Assembly (NCBI GenBank): GCA_021775525.1
Contig: JAJFHQ010000010.1
Coordinates: 24,194 to 88,193 of the forward strand
Direction of reading: 5' to 3'
DNA: 64,000 nt
From: Hyphomicrobiales bacterium
Lineage (GTDB): Bacteria; Pseudomonadota; Alphaproteobacteria; Rhizobiales; Methyloligellaceae
Shown here piece after piece: positions 26,477-34,835 of this stretch; positions within the stretch are counted from its first letter, which is position 1, and the number at the start of each line of letters is the position of its first letter. Made by a program: the position numbers and the translations under genes. A model generated the notes under the pieces. It saw only the letters and a program-made list of their open reading frames with translations. It was not told where the DNA came from and searched no databases.

Positions 26477-28728
26477 GCATGAGCGAAACACCAATTACGG
26501 GCGCGAAAAGCACCGCCGAAACGGCTGAACCCCCGCTCGCCGGCACTACGGGTGCAGACGGAAATGCAGTACATGGGCTGCAGGACCAACTCGGCGAAAG
26601 TTTTACAGCACGCAAACTTGAGAAGCTGGATGATTCCACCCCGGCCGCAGCGTGCCTGAAACCCCTCCTCCTGGCGCTGGAATGGAGCGGTCAGGAACGC
26701 CACCTCATGGAGGCCCTGCCGCATCTCGAACCGCTCCATGATATTGACGACCTTCGCGCCCTGCTGTCCCGGATTAATTACCGTACCACGCACCGCACGT
26801 TCAAACGCTCCGAGCTGAGGCCCGGAATGCTGCCCTGCCTGTTCAGCCAGAACGATGGCGACAGCGTCTCTGTAGTGCTGAAAATCGAGGCCGATGGCCG
26901 CCTGCTTACCTTTGACGGAACGAAGAAGGCCTTTGCCTATATCGCGGCGGATGAAACAGCGGGCGATGTCTTTTTGGTCTCAGCCATATTGGGCGAGGAA
27001 ATTTTCGAGACCATCCACAAGCATGGCTGGGTGCAATATACGTTCGGCCGGTTCAGGCGATCCATATTCACCGTATTCACCCTGGCTTTCGTGGTGAACC
27101 TACTGGCGCTGACCGTTCCGATCTACGTCATGAATGTGTATGACAAGGCGATTGGCACCAAGTCCCCGCTGACGCTGTTCTTTTTCCTTACCGGCATTCT
27201 CATACTGCTCGCCTGCGAAATGGGCCTGCGCACAGTCCGCGCGCGCGTTATCGCCTTTCTCGGTGCACGCTTTGAAAGCCTCGTGACCATCGCCGCCATG
27301 CAGCAATTGCTGCATTTGCCGCTGGCCATGACCGAGACCGCCCCGATCTCGGCACAAATTTCGCGGCTGAAGCAATTCGGCTCTATCCGGGACTTGTTCG
27401 TGGGGCAGTTGGGCAGCGCCCTCACTGACCTGCCCTTCGTCTTCATATTCCTCGGTGCCATTTTTGCGATCAGCGGCCCGCTCGGATTCATTCCCCTTGC
27501 CCTGTTCACCATTTTCCTGATCGTGGCCACCGTAACGGTCCCCCTGACCCGGCGGCGCGTCAGGTTGGCGGGCGACGCCAACACGAAAGCGCGTGACTTC
27601 GTGATGGAGCTTGCTGACAAACGCCGCTCGGTACGCGAGAATGGCGCGGAGGATGTCTGGATTGAACGCTGCAAGGCGCTTTTCAGCACCTACCTGCTGC
27701 GCCAGTTCAAAGCCCAGCAATTCAACACTATCCTGCAAACGACCTCTCAAATGCTCGTCATGGTGACCGGTGTCTCAACCGTTTCCTACGGGGCGGTAAG
27801 GGCGCTCGATGGCAATTTGAGTGTCGGCGCGCTGGTGGCAGTGATCGCACTTGTCTGGCGCCTGCTCTCGCCCATCCAGGCGATCTTCCTGGGCTTCAAC
27901 CAGCTGGGACAGAGCATCGACACCATGAAGCAGGTCAACAGTCTGATGCGGATGCAACCTGAACGCAGCCCGCACCAGATGGCCACGGTAGCGCGAAATT
28001 TCAAAGGTCACATCACGATCATCGAGGCCGGCTTCCGCTACAATACCGCAGCCGAATCCGCGCTGCGCGGTGTTACCCTCGATATCCCGCCCGGCCAGGT
28101 GGTTGCGATCACCGGCAGTTCGGGGGCAGGAAAGTCATCGCTGTTGAAGCTGGTCGCGGGCCTGCATCGCCCCCAGATGGGCTCGGTGCGTGCAGACGGG
28201 CTCGATTTGCGCCAAATCGATACCGCCGAGTACCGGCAATCGGTCGCCTATGTGCCCGAAGCGCTGGATGTGTTTTACGGGACGGTGGCGCAGAACCTGA
28301 AACTGGCCGACCCGGAAGTCTCGCCGGAAGCGATGATGAAGGCTCTCACTGAGGCGGGCGCAGCAGAATTCATTAAATCTCTGCCCGAAGGCCTGAACAC
28401 TCGTATCAGGACCGTTGACCAGCGGGCCTGGACCGATGGCGTGTTGCAGCAACTCATACTTGCCCGCGCCTATGTCAAACACTGTCCCATATTCTTGCTT
28501 GATGATCCGGGTAGCCGTCTCGACCGCGCCGGCGATGAGGCGTTTATCGAGAAACTCAAAAGCTTGTCAGGCAAGGCCACGGTATTGCTGGTCACCCACC
28601 GCCCCAGCCACATGCGCTGCGCTGACCGGGTGGTGGTCCTGAACCGGGGGCTAATCGCCGCTGACGGCACTCCTGACGAGATCGTTCCAGCGATCCTTGC
28701 GCAAATGCAGGAAAAGAAAGCTAGCTAA
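26473..28728 (+). CDS. Type I secretion ABC permease/ATPase B with C39-like domain
   Basis: A 751-residue half-transporter. About residues 55-180 form a C39 peptidase-like domain without visible catalytic Cys, the type that docks RTX substrates. About 195-480 is the permease domain and about 520-745 the ATPase. Here Walker A is intact (GSSGAGKSS, Lys554) and the H-loop His709 is present (VTHRPSH). The Walker B catalytic Glu is Asp678 (FLLDDP) and the signature is TDGVL (654-658) instead of LSGGQ. It therefore complements protein A, whose Walker A and H-loop are lost. It overlaps protein A by ATGA. Its stop codon lies within the first copy of a 33-bp tandem duplication. Confidence 0.91.
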   Translation: MSMSETPITGAKSTAETAEPPLAGTTGADGNAVHGLQDQLGESFTARKLEKLDDSTPAAACLKPLLLALEWSGQERHLMEALPHLEPLHDIDDLRALLSRINYRTTHRTFKRSELRPGMLPCLFSQNDGDSVSVVLKIEADGRLLTFDGTKKAFAYIAADETAGDVFLVSAILGEEIFETIHKHGWVQYTFGRFRRSIFTVFTLAFVVNLLALTVPIYVMNVYDKAIGTKSPLTLFFFLTGILILLACEMGLRTVRARVIAFLGARFESLVTIAAMQQLLHLPLAMTETAPISAQISRLKQFGSIRDLFVGQLGSALTDLPFVFIFLGAIFAISGPLGFIPLALFTIFLIVATVTVPLTRRRVRLAGDANTKARDFVMELADKRRSVRENGAEDVWIERCKALFSTYLLRQFKAQQFNTILQTTSQMLVMVTGVSTVSYGAVRALDGNLSVGALVAVIALVWRLLSPIQAIFLGFNQLGQSIDTMKQVNSLMRMQPERSPHQMATVARNFKGHITIIEAGFRYNTAAESALRGVTLDIPPGQVVAITGSSGAGKSSLLKLVAGLHRPQMGSVRADGLDLRQIDTAEYRQSVAYVPEALDVFYGTVAQNLKLADPEVSPEAMMKALTEAGAAEFIKSLPEGLNTRIRTVDQRAWTDGVLQQLILARAYVKHCPIFLLDDPGSRLDRAGDEAFIEKLKSLSGKATVLLVTHRPSHMRCADRVVVLNRGLIAADGTPDEIVPAILAQMQEKKAS

Positions 28729-28780
28729 ATCTTAACCGCTGCCCCCAAGAAAGTTAGCTAAATCTTAAACGCTGTCCCTA
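28715..28780 (+). repeat. 33-bp tandem duplication at the 3' end of ABC gene B
   Basis: Two head-to-tail copies, 28715-28747 and 28748-28780, agree at 29 of 33 positions. Each starts AGAAAG and contains TAGCTAAATCTTAA. The first copy includes the stop codon of the ABC gene; the second lies in the gap before the adaptor gene. All four differences replace a C of the first copy with T or A. Confidence 0.9.
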
Positions 28781-28813
28781 AAGCTGCAATTTGGGCCAGA
28801 CGGAGAGTACTGC

Positions 28814-30148
28814 ATGTGGCAGCCAGGCTGGAGTAGTGAGCCGGATATTCGCGGCCAGCGCTTCACTTTGCCTGCTGAACTGGAAGATGGGCGCATCCCG
28901 CATATGTTCGGGAAGCTCGCCAACCTGTTCAGCATGCTGTTCGTTGCTGCGCTCGTATGGGCGTCTTTCGCGGAAATGCGTGAACTCGCTATTGGCCACG
29001 GCGAAATCGCCCCATCGGGCCATGTCCAGACAATCCAGCATCTTGAAGGCGGGCAGGTCGAGAGCATCAATGTGCGCGAGGGGCAGCAGGTAGAAGCGGG
29101 CCAGATCCTGGTGCATTTGAGCCCGGTGGCCGCGGCCAGCGACCTCAATCAGCTTCATGTCCGCGCGGCATCCTTGCGGTTGCAGAAAGAAGCCCTCACC
29201 GCGCTCATTGAGAAGCGCAAGCCCGAGCTGATGACGGCGGAGAACAACTATCCTGATCTGGCGTCGGAACAGATGCAGGTCTACACCGCAAAACGCGACC
29301 AGTATTCCCAGGACCGCCGCGCCTTGGAAGCCAGGGTTTCACAGCGCAAGGCCGAATATGAGGCGGCGAAGCTGGAAACGGGAAGTCTAAAGACCCAGAT
29401 CGAGATCAACGAAGAGCAGCTTGCCATCCGCGCCAAGCTACTTAAATCCGGTTACACCTCACGGCGCGCTTTCCTGCAGACCAAGGCGTCCCTTGAAGAG
29501 GTCAAGGCACGTTACTTCTCCATTGTTGGACGCCGTGACGCCGCCAAAGAATCCCTGAACGAGGCGAAAAGCGCGCTCATTGGCGGGACGGCAGAAGCCC
29601 TCAAGCTGCTCAACGAGGAACGCACCAAGGTCTCCGCAGAGCTTGCCGAGTTGACCGAGCAGGTCGGCAAGCATGAGGACCGGGTTGACCGGCTGGTGGT
29701 GAAATCCCCGATCGACGGCATTGTGCACGAGCTGGCCCAGAAGACACCGGGCGAAGTGGTCAAACCGGGTGACCTGGTTGCCAAAATCGTACCGCTCAAC
29801 TCCAGCGTTGTCGCGGAAGTGCGTATCGACCCGAAAGATGTCGGCCATGTGAAGACCGGAGACCGTGTCGAGATCAAACTCTCCACGTTCGATCCCAATG
29901 TATTTGGCGTCGTGATGGGCAAGGTTGACGTTATTTCCGCCTCGACATTCAAGAATGAGGAGGGTGAGCCCTATTTCAAGGCCATCGTCGCGCTAGACCA
30001 GCGCAGTGTGGGTGAAGGCAACAGGCGCCGTCTTATCCAGCCCGGCATGGTTGTCGAGGCGGATATCATCACCGGTTCCAAATCACTGGTGAAATATTTG
30101 CTCAAACCGGTCTACCGCTCGCTCGATATTGGCTTTTCCGAGCGTTAG
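28814..30148 (+). CDS. HlyD-type membrane fusion protein of type I secretion
   Basis: A 444-residue periplasmic adaptor linking the ABC pair to the outer membrane channel. It has a short cytoplasmic N terminus, one membrane segment (about 37-55, LANLFSMLFVAALVWASF), then the lipoyl half-motif GEIAPSGHVQTIQHLEGGQV. A long coiled coil (about 110-290) follows, then the second half VVKSPIDGIVHELAQKTPGEVV and a beta-barrel region ending PVYRSLDIGFSER. GGAGAG precedes the ATG. Length and layout are normal for the HlyD/PrtE family. It is co-directional with the two ABC genes after an 85-bp gap. Confidence 0.94.
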   Translation: MWQPGWSSEPDIRGQRFTLPAELEDGRIPHMFGKLANLFSMLFVAALVWASFAEMRELAIGHGEIAPSGHVQTIQHLEGGQVESINVREGQQVEAGQILVHLSPVAAASDLNQLHVRAASLRLQKEALTALIEKRKPELMTAENNYPDLASEQMQVYTAKRDQYSQDRRALEARVSQRKAEYEAAKLETGSLKTQIEINEEQLAIRAKLLKSGYTSRRAFLQTKASLEEVKARYFSIVGRRDAAKESLNEAKSALIGGTAEALKLLNEERTKVSAELAELTEQVGKHEDRVDRLVVKSPIDGIVHELAQKTPGEVVKPGDLVAKIVPLNSSVVAEVRIDPKDVGHVKTGDRVEIKLSTFDPNVFGVVMGKVDVISASTFKNEEGEPYFKAIVALDQRSVGEGNRRRLIQPGMVVEADIITGSKSLVKYLLKPVYRSLDIGFSER

Positions 30149-30292
30149 AATTCAAACAGTGTAAAGCGGCGATTGTGCCAATATCGGCCGCGGATTAACC
30201 AATCCTCAACAGACATGAACCATGCTGTACGCCAATAAAAATGGGCGAATTCCACTCTGGCAGAATGCCGGAGTCCGGGATGGACACAGCAA

Positions 30293-32035
30293 ATGCGAAC
30301 CAATCGACAGCCCGCGCGCGAACCTTACGGGATTGCTTCACTGATAGCGGCGCGATTGCGTGCGCGTCCGGGACGCGCGGGCATATCATTCGCAGGCTGC
30401 TCCCTCGCCCTGTCACTGGTGGTACTCGCCCCCGGCGCTGCCCGTTCTCAAAGTCTGAACGAAGCCCTTACATCGGCTTTTGCCGGCAATCCGGGACTCG
30501 ACGCGGAACGCGCCCGCCAGCGCGCCGATCAGGAAACCATCAAGCAGGAGCGGGCAAAAGGCATGCCCAATCTGTCACTGGATGCCCACAGGGGAAAAGA
30601 GAGTTCACGGATTAATTCTTCATCCAGTTCCACCAAACTTATTCAGGATGGCTACTCCCTGACACTCACCCAGCCTCTGTTCCAGGGCTTCCAGACCTAT
30701 AACGGCACGCGCCGTGCGAAAGCGGAAGTGCGTGCTGGTGCTGCCCAGCTGCATGATCGTGAGCAAAGCATCCTTCTGGATACCGTGACCGCATATATGG
30801 ACGTGGTTCAGGACCGCAAGATTGCCAAACTGAGAAAGAGCAATATTCGCTTCCTGCGCAATGAACTCGCCGCCACCAAAGCACGCCGCAATGCCGGTGA
30901 TCTGTCCAAGACAGACGTCGCCCAGGCACGCACAAGACTGTACGAAGGCCAGGCCGATCTCGCACAGGCGCAAGCCGACGCCGAGGCCAGCGAAGCCAGT
31001 TTCGAGGCGATCATCGGCCGCAGCCCGGGTGCACTCAAGACACCGCGCGTGCCGGTCGAGCTGCTGCCGCCTTCTCTTGCAGAAGCGCTGGGCGTCGCGC
31101 GAAGCACCAACCCGACCATCATCTCGGCATTGCACAGCCAGGAGGCGGCGCGGCGGGCAAAGAACGAGGCTTACGGCGCGCTGCTGCCCACTGTTTCGCT
31201 CGAGTTGAGCCATGGCGTCGACCACAACACTTCGACCTCGGTCGACAAGGAAGAAGAGTCGTCGCTGTTCGTGCGGATGAAGATGCCGCTCTACCAGGGT
31301 GGTGACGTGCGCTCACGCATTCGCCAGTCGCGGGCGAGCGAAACCGGCGCGGCATACGAGGTCACGGATTCTCGCCGCCGGACCCGGGCTGGTGTCATCG
31401 ATGCCTGGAAACAGCTCCATGCCGCCAAGGCGCGGATCACTGCGGCAAGTCAACAGGTCAAAGCCGCCCGCTCGGCGCTCAAGGGCGTCCAGATCGAAGT
31501 GAAGGTTGGCGAACGCGCCTTGTTTGAAGTGCTGGATGCGCAGCGTGAGCTGGTCAATGGTGAAGTGGCGCTGGCGCGCGCCGAGCACGATCATGTGGTC
31601 TCGAGCTATAGCTTGCTGGCAGCCACGGGCCGGCTGACTGCGCGCTATCTTAGCCTGCCCGCGGCCTATCCGGATCTCAACAAGGCAGTCCGCAAAAACA
31701 ATCCCAGGGTCATCTTTAAGGAACACCGGCAAGGCCGGCGCAGGTCATCCATGCAGCGTCAGGCGACACCACAGCAGGTCAGACACGTTGCAGCCCCGGC
31801 CAGGGCCGTGCCGAACCAAACTGCTGCCCAGCCTACGAATCTAGTGCCAGGGCAGACCCCGTGGCAGACCACGGCCAGCGGGACCGCCCCTGCTAAACCG
31901 GTTCAGCAAGCTCAGCCAACAAGAACCTTCAGGCTTTCATCGGTCAAGCCTTCGCGCAGGCGCGGCAAGCGGCGGGCCGTCCGGCAGATACAAAATCCAC
32001 TCTCGAGCCTGCGGTCCAGCCTACCGGCTAAGTAG
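30293..32035 (+). CDS. TolC-family outer membrane channel with long C-terminal tail
   Basis: A 580-residue outer membrane protein. The signal peptide is long (about 53 residues, an extended basic region then SFAGCSLALSLVVLAPGAARS). The OEP/TolC body shows SLNEALTSAFAGNPGLDAERA, YSLTLTQPLFQGFQTYNG, AYMDVVQDRKIAKLRKSN, LFVRMKMPLYQGGDVRSRIRQSR and GERALFEVLDAQRELVNGEVALA. After about residue 455 an extra tail of about 125 residues is rich in Gln, Pro, Thr, Ala and Arg, unlike standard TolC. It ends the secretion operon, 144 bp after the adaptor, and is convergent with the aldolase gene 6 bp away. Confidence 0.92.
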   Translation: MRTNRQPAREPYGIASLIAARLRARPGRAGISFAGCSLALSLVVLAPGAARSQSLNEALTSAFAGNPGLDAERARQRADQETIKQERAKGMPNLSLDAHRGKESSRINSSSSSTKLIQDGYSLTLTQPLFQGFQTYNGTRRAKAEVRAGAAQLHDREQSILLDTVTAYMDVVQDRKIAKLRKSNIRFLRNELAATKARRNAGDLSKTDVAQARTRLYEGQADLAQAQADAEASEASFEAIIGRSPGALKTPRVPVELLPPSLAEALGVARSTNPTIISALHSQEAARRAKNEAYGALLPTVSLELSHGVDHNTSTSVDKEEESSLFVRMKMPLYQGGDVRSRIRQSRASETGAAYEVTDSRRRTRAGVIDAWKQLHAAKARITAASQQVKAARSALKGVQIEVKVGERALFEVLDAQRELVNGEVALARAEHDHVVSSYSLLAATGRLTARYLSLPAAYPDLNKAVRKNNPRVIFKEHRQGRRRSSMQRQATPQQVRHVAAPARAVPNQTAAQPTNLVPGQTPWQTTASGTAPAKPVQQAQPTRTFRLSSVKPSRRRGKRRAVRQIQNPLSSLRSSLPAK

Positions 32036-32041
32036 GGTATT

Positions 32042-33097
32042 TTAAGATGCCCCAAGTTCACCCGCAGCAAGAGCGGCAAAAACCTCACCTGCCCGTTCCA
32101 CTTCCTCACACGTGACATCGAGATGGGTCAAGGCGCGTAATTTCTGCGGGCCGATGGCCGCCATGCGAACGCCCTTTTCCCCAAGGCGCTTGCTCCACGT
32201 TGCGGCATCGGCACGAGACGCCGACACGTCAATGATGACGATATTCGTCTCGACATGGTCAGGCTCCACATGAAGCCCGGGCAGCGTGGCAAGCTTTTGC
32301 GCCAGAGCTTTTGCATTGGCGTGATCTTCCGCCATCCGCTCTACATTGTGATCGAGGGCATAAATCCCGGCGGCTGCAATAATGCCGGCCTGGCGCATCG
32401 AGCCGCCAATGCGTTGCTTCCAGCGCCATGCCTTGTCGATGAATTTACTGGAACCGGCCAGCACAGCCCCGATCGGACAGCCAAGCCCCTTTGACAGATC
32501 GAGCCAGACGGAATCAAAGCCTTCCGTGTAGTCTTTCGCGGAAACACCGGTTGCCACCACGGCATTGAGAAGCCTCGCACCATCCATATGCATCTTAAGC
32601 TCGTGCCGTTTCCCGACCTCAACAACTGAACGGATTGTTTCCAGCGGCCACACGGTGCCACCGGCGAGGTTGGCCGTCTGTTCGATGGAAATGACGCGGG
32701 TGCGTGGGGCATAACGCCACGGCGCGCGTACCGCGGCCTCGGCCTGCTCGGCGGTAAACACGCCGCGCTCTCCATCAATCGGGTAGGCGCCAGCACGCGC
32801 CAGAACGGATATTCCACCGGCCTCGACACCAACAATATGCGCCGTGCGTTCGGCAATGATGTCATCGCCCGGTCCGCAATGCACCGCTGCGGATATCTGG
32901 TTGCACATGGTGCCCGAGGGCAGAAACACGGCGCGCTCCTTGCCGAACAGTTCCGCCACACGTTCAACCAATGCGGTGACGGTGGGGTCATTGAATCCCT
33001 GCTCATCGCCCACATCTGCACTGGCAATGGCCTCGCGCATCTCCTTCGTTGGCCGCGTCTGGGTATCGCTTTGCAGTTCAATGTGATTGTTTGACAT
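32042..33097 (-). CDS. ltaE: Low-specificity L-threonine aldolase
   Basis: A pyridoxal-phosphate enzyme that splits L-threonine or L-allo-threonine into glycine and acetaldehyde. From ATG 33097 it has 351 residues. It begins IELQSDTQTRPTKEMREAIASADVGDEQ, the family start. It continues with AVFLPSGTMCNQISAAVH, then HMDGARLLNAVVATG, then WLDLSKGLGCPIGAVLAGS, which holds the PLP lysine. The reading frame stays open to 33424 on this strand, but that part overlaps the divergent transferase gene and is not aldolase-like. It is a stand-alone gene, convergent with the TolC gene. Confidence 0.93.
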   Translation of the reverse strand: MSNNHIELQSDTQTRPTKEMREAIASADVGDEQGFNDPTVTALVERVAELFGKERAVFLPSGTMCNQISAAVHCGPGDDIIAERTAHIVGVEAGGISVLARAGAYPIDGERGVFTAEQAEAAVRAPWRYAPRTRVISIEQTANLAGGTVWPLETIRSVVEVGKRHELKMHMDGARLLNAVVATGVSAKDYTEGFDSVWLDLSKGLGCPIGAVLAGSSKFIDKAWRWKQRIGGSMRQAGIIAAAGIYALDHNVERMAEDHANAKALAQKLATLPGLHVEPDHVETNIVIIDVSASRADAATWSKRLGEKGVRMAAIGPQKLRALTHLDVTCEEVERAGEVFAALAAGELGAS

Positions 33098-33242
33098 GTG
33101 GAGCTTCCTCGTTTCCGGCAGGCACAGCCACATAGCATTTCGCCCGTCAGACGCGAAGACATTTGAACACGCAGTGCTTGCTCTTGCGGCCTGCAAAAAG
33201 TAAATCCTAGCAAACGCCTCAGTCCCGCACATTGGATACCGC

Positions 33243-34835
33243 ATGCGAAATCTTGAACTGCCAGGCCGTTCTCCTGTCCACGCCACCCAAGCCATGGTGA
33301 GCACATCAAGCACGCTCTCAACATATACAGCACTTGATGTCCTCAAATCTGGCGGCAACGCCATGGACGCGGCGATTGCGGCATGTGCCGTACAATGTGT
33401 GGTGGAACCGGAATCGACTGGCATTGGCGGTGACTGCTTCTGCCTCTATTCACCGGGCGGCAGTGATAAAATCGTGGCCTTCAATGGCGCAGGACGCGCA
33501 CCAAAGGCCGCTACGCCGGAATGGTTTGCCGAGCAAGGCGTCACAAAGATCGAACGCCAAAGCCCCCATTCCGTGACAATCCCCAGCACGGTCGACAGCT
33601 GGGACCAGCTGCTAAGCGATCACGGCACGAAGGATTTGGGCGAGTTGCTGCAACCCGCCATCCGCTACGGGCGCGAGGGATACCCGATTGCTTCACGTGT
33701 CAGTTTCGACATCGCCAACCAGGCCAGCCTGATCGCCCAGGATGAAAACATGTCCCGGGTGTTTCTGAAAGACGGCAAGACACCTGCCGTTGGGTCCCTG
33801 CACCACCAGCGCGAGCTGGCAACTACACTTGAGGCCATCGCCAACGGGGGGCGCGACGCCTTTTATACCGGTGAAATTGCCGAGGACATTGTTGGCTACC
33901 TGCAATCCAAGGGCGGTCTTCACACGATGGAGGATTTCGCCGACGTCAGGGGTACCTATGTGGAGCCGATTTCTGCGAACTTTCGCGGCTACACCGTCCA
34001 CCAGTGCCCACCCAGCGGACAGGGTGTAATCGCGCTACTGCTCCTGAACATCATGGGTGGAATCAGGGTAGGCGACGATCCGCTTGATCCTGAACGCCTG
34101 CACGCCGAAATCGAGGCCGGACGCCTTGCCTATCATGACCGCCAGGGTTATCTCGCTGACCCCGAACAAGCAGAAGTTCCCGTCGATTGGCTTCTGTCAG
34201 TTGAACATGCAGACGAATTGCGCAGCCAAATCGATCCGGCCAAAGCGATGACGGACTTACCCAACCTTCCCGGCCCCTCCCACAAGGATACGGTTTACAT
34301 CACGGTCGTCGACAAGGACCGCAACATGTGCAGTTTCATCAACACACTCTATTACAATTTCGGTTCCGGGCTGATGGCCCCGAAATCCGGCGTGGTGCTG
34401 CACAACCGCGCCATGGGTTTCTCGCTCGATCCAAACCACCCCAATTGTATCGCGCCCGGCAAGCGCCCTCTGCACACCATCATTCCGGCCATGGTGTCCA
34501 AGGACGGCAGGGTCGTCATGTCCTACGGCGTGATGGGCGGAGAGTACCAAGCCTACGGACACATGCAGTTTCTTACCCGCCTGTTCGACTTCGGACTGGA
34601 CATACAGGAATCGATGGACCTGCCGCGCGTGTTCCCTGTTCCGGAAACCGGCAAACTGGAGGTGGAGAGTGGTCTGCCACAAAATATCGTGGACGCGCTC
34701 AAGGCCAAGGGGCACAAACCGGTATCTCCGGTTAAACCTGTCGGCGGCTCACAGGCCATCTGGATCGATTGGGAAGAAGGCGTCCTCACCGGCGGATCGG
34801 ACCCACGCAAAGATGGCTGCGCGCTGGGCTTCTAG
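33243..34835 (+). CDS. Gamma-glutamyltransferase family protein
   Basis: An N-terminal nucleophile hydrolase of 530 residues that would cleave gamma-glutamyl bonds or act on related acyl compounds. It opens PVHATQAMVSTSSTLSTYTALDVLKSGGNAMDAAIAA. The autocleavage site is SHKDTVYITVVDKD, with Thr350 as the expected nucleophile, and SYGVMGGEYQAYGHMQ and a final GGSDPRKDG follow. No signal peptide is apparent, so it is probably cytoplasmic, unlike classical periplasmic Ggt; the substrate is uncertain. The TAG stop at 34833-34835 shares CTAG with the convergent gene. Confidence 0.9.
   Translation: MRNLELPGRSPVHATQAMVSTSSTLSTYTALDVLKSGGNAMDAAIAACAVQCVVEPESTGIGGDCFCLYSPGGSDKIVAFNGAGRAPKAATPEWFAEQGVTKIERQSPHSVTIPSTVDSWDQLLSDHGTKDLGELLQPAIRYGREGYPIASRVSFDIANQASLIAQDENMSRVFLKDGKTPAVGSLHHQRELATTLEAIANGGRDAFYTGEIAEDIVGYLQSKGGLHTMEDFADVRGTYVEPISANFRGYTVHQCPPSGQGVIALLLLNIMGGIRVGDDPLDPERLHAEIEAGRLAYHDRQGYLADPEQAEVPVDWLLSVEHADELRSQIDPAKAMTDLPNLPGPSHKDTVYITVVDKDRNMCSFINTLYYNFGSGLMAPKSGVVLHNRAMGFSLDPNHPNCIAPGKRPLHTIIPAMVSKDGRVVMSYGVMGGEYQAYGHMQFLTRLFDFGLDIQESMDLPRVFPVPETGKLEVESGLPQNIVDALKAKGHKPVSPVKPVGGSQAIWIDWEEGVLTGGSDPRKDGCALGF

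Noticed and set aside
33098..33424. N-terminal extension of the threonine aldolase
   Set aside because: The family starts at ATG 33097; the extension overlaps the transferase gene and has no similarity to aldolases.
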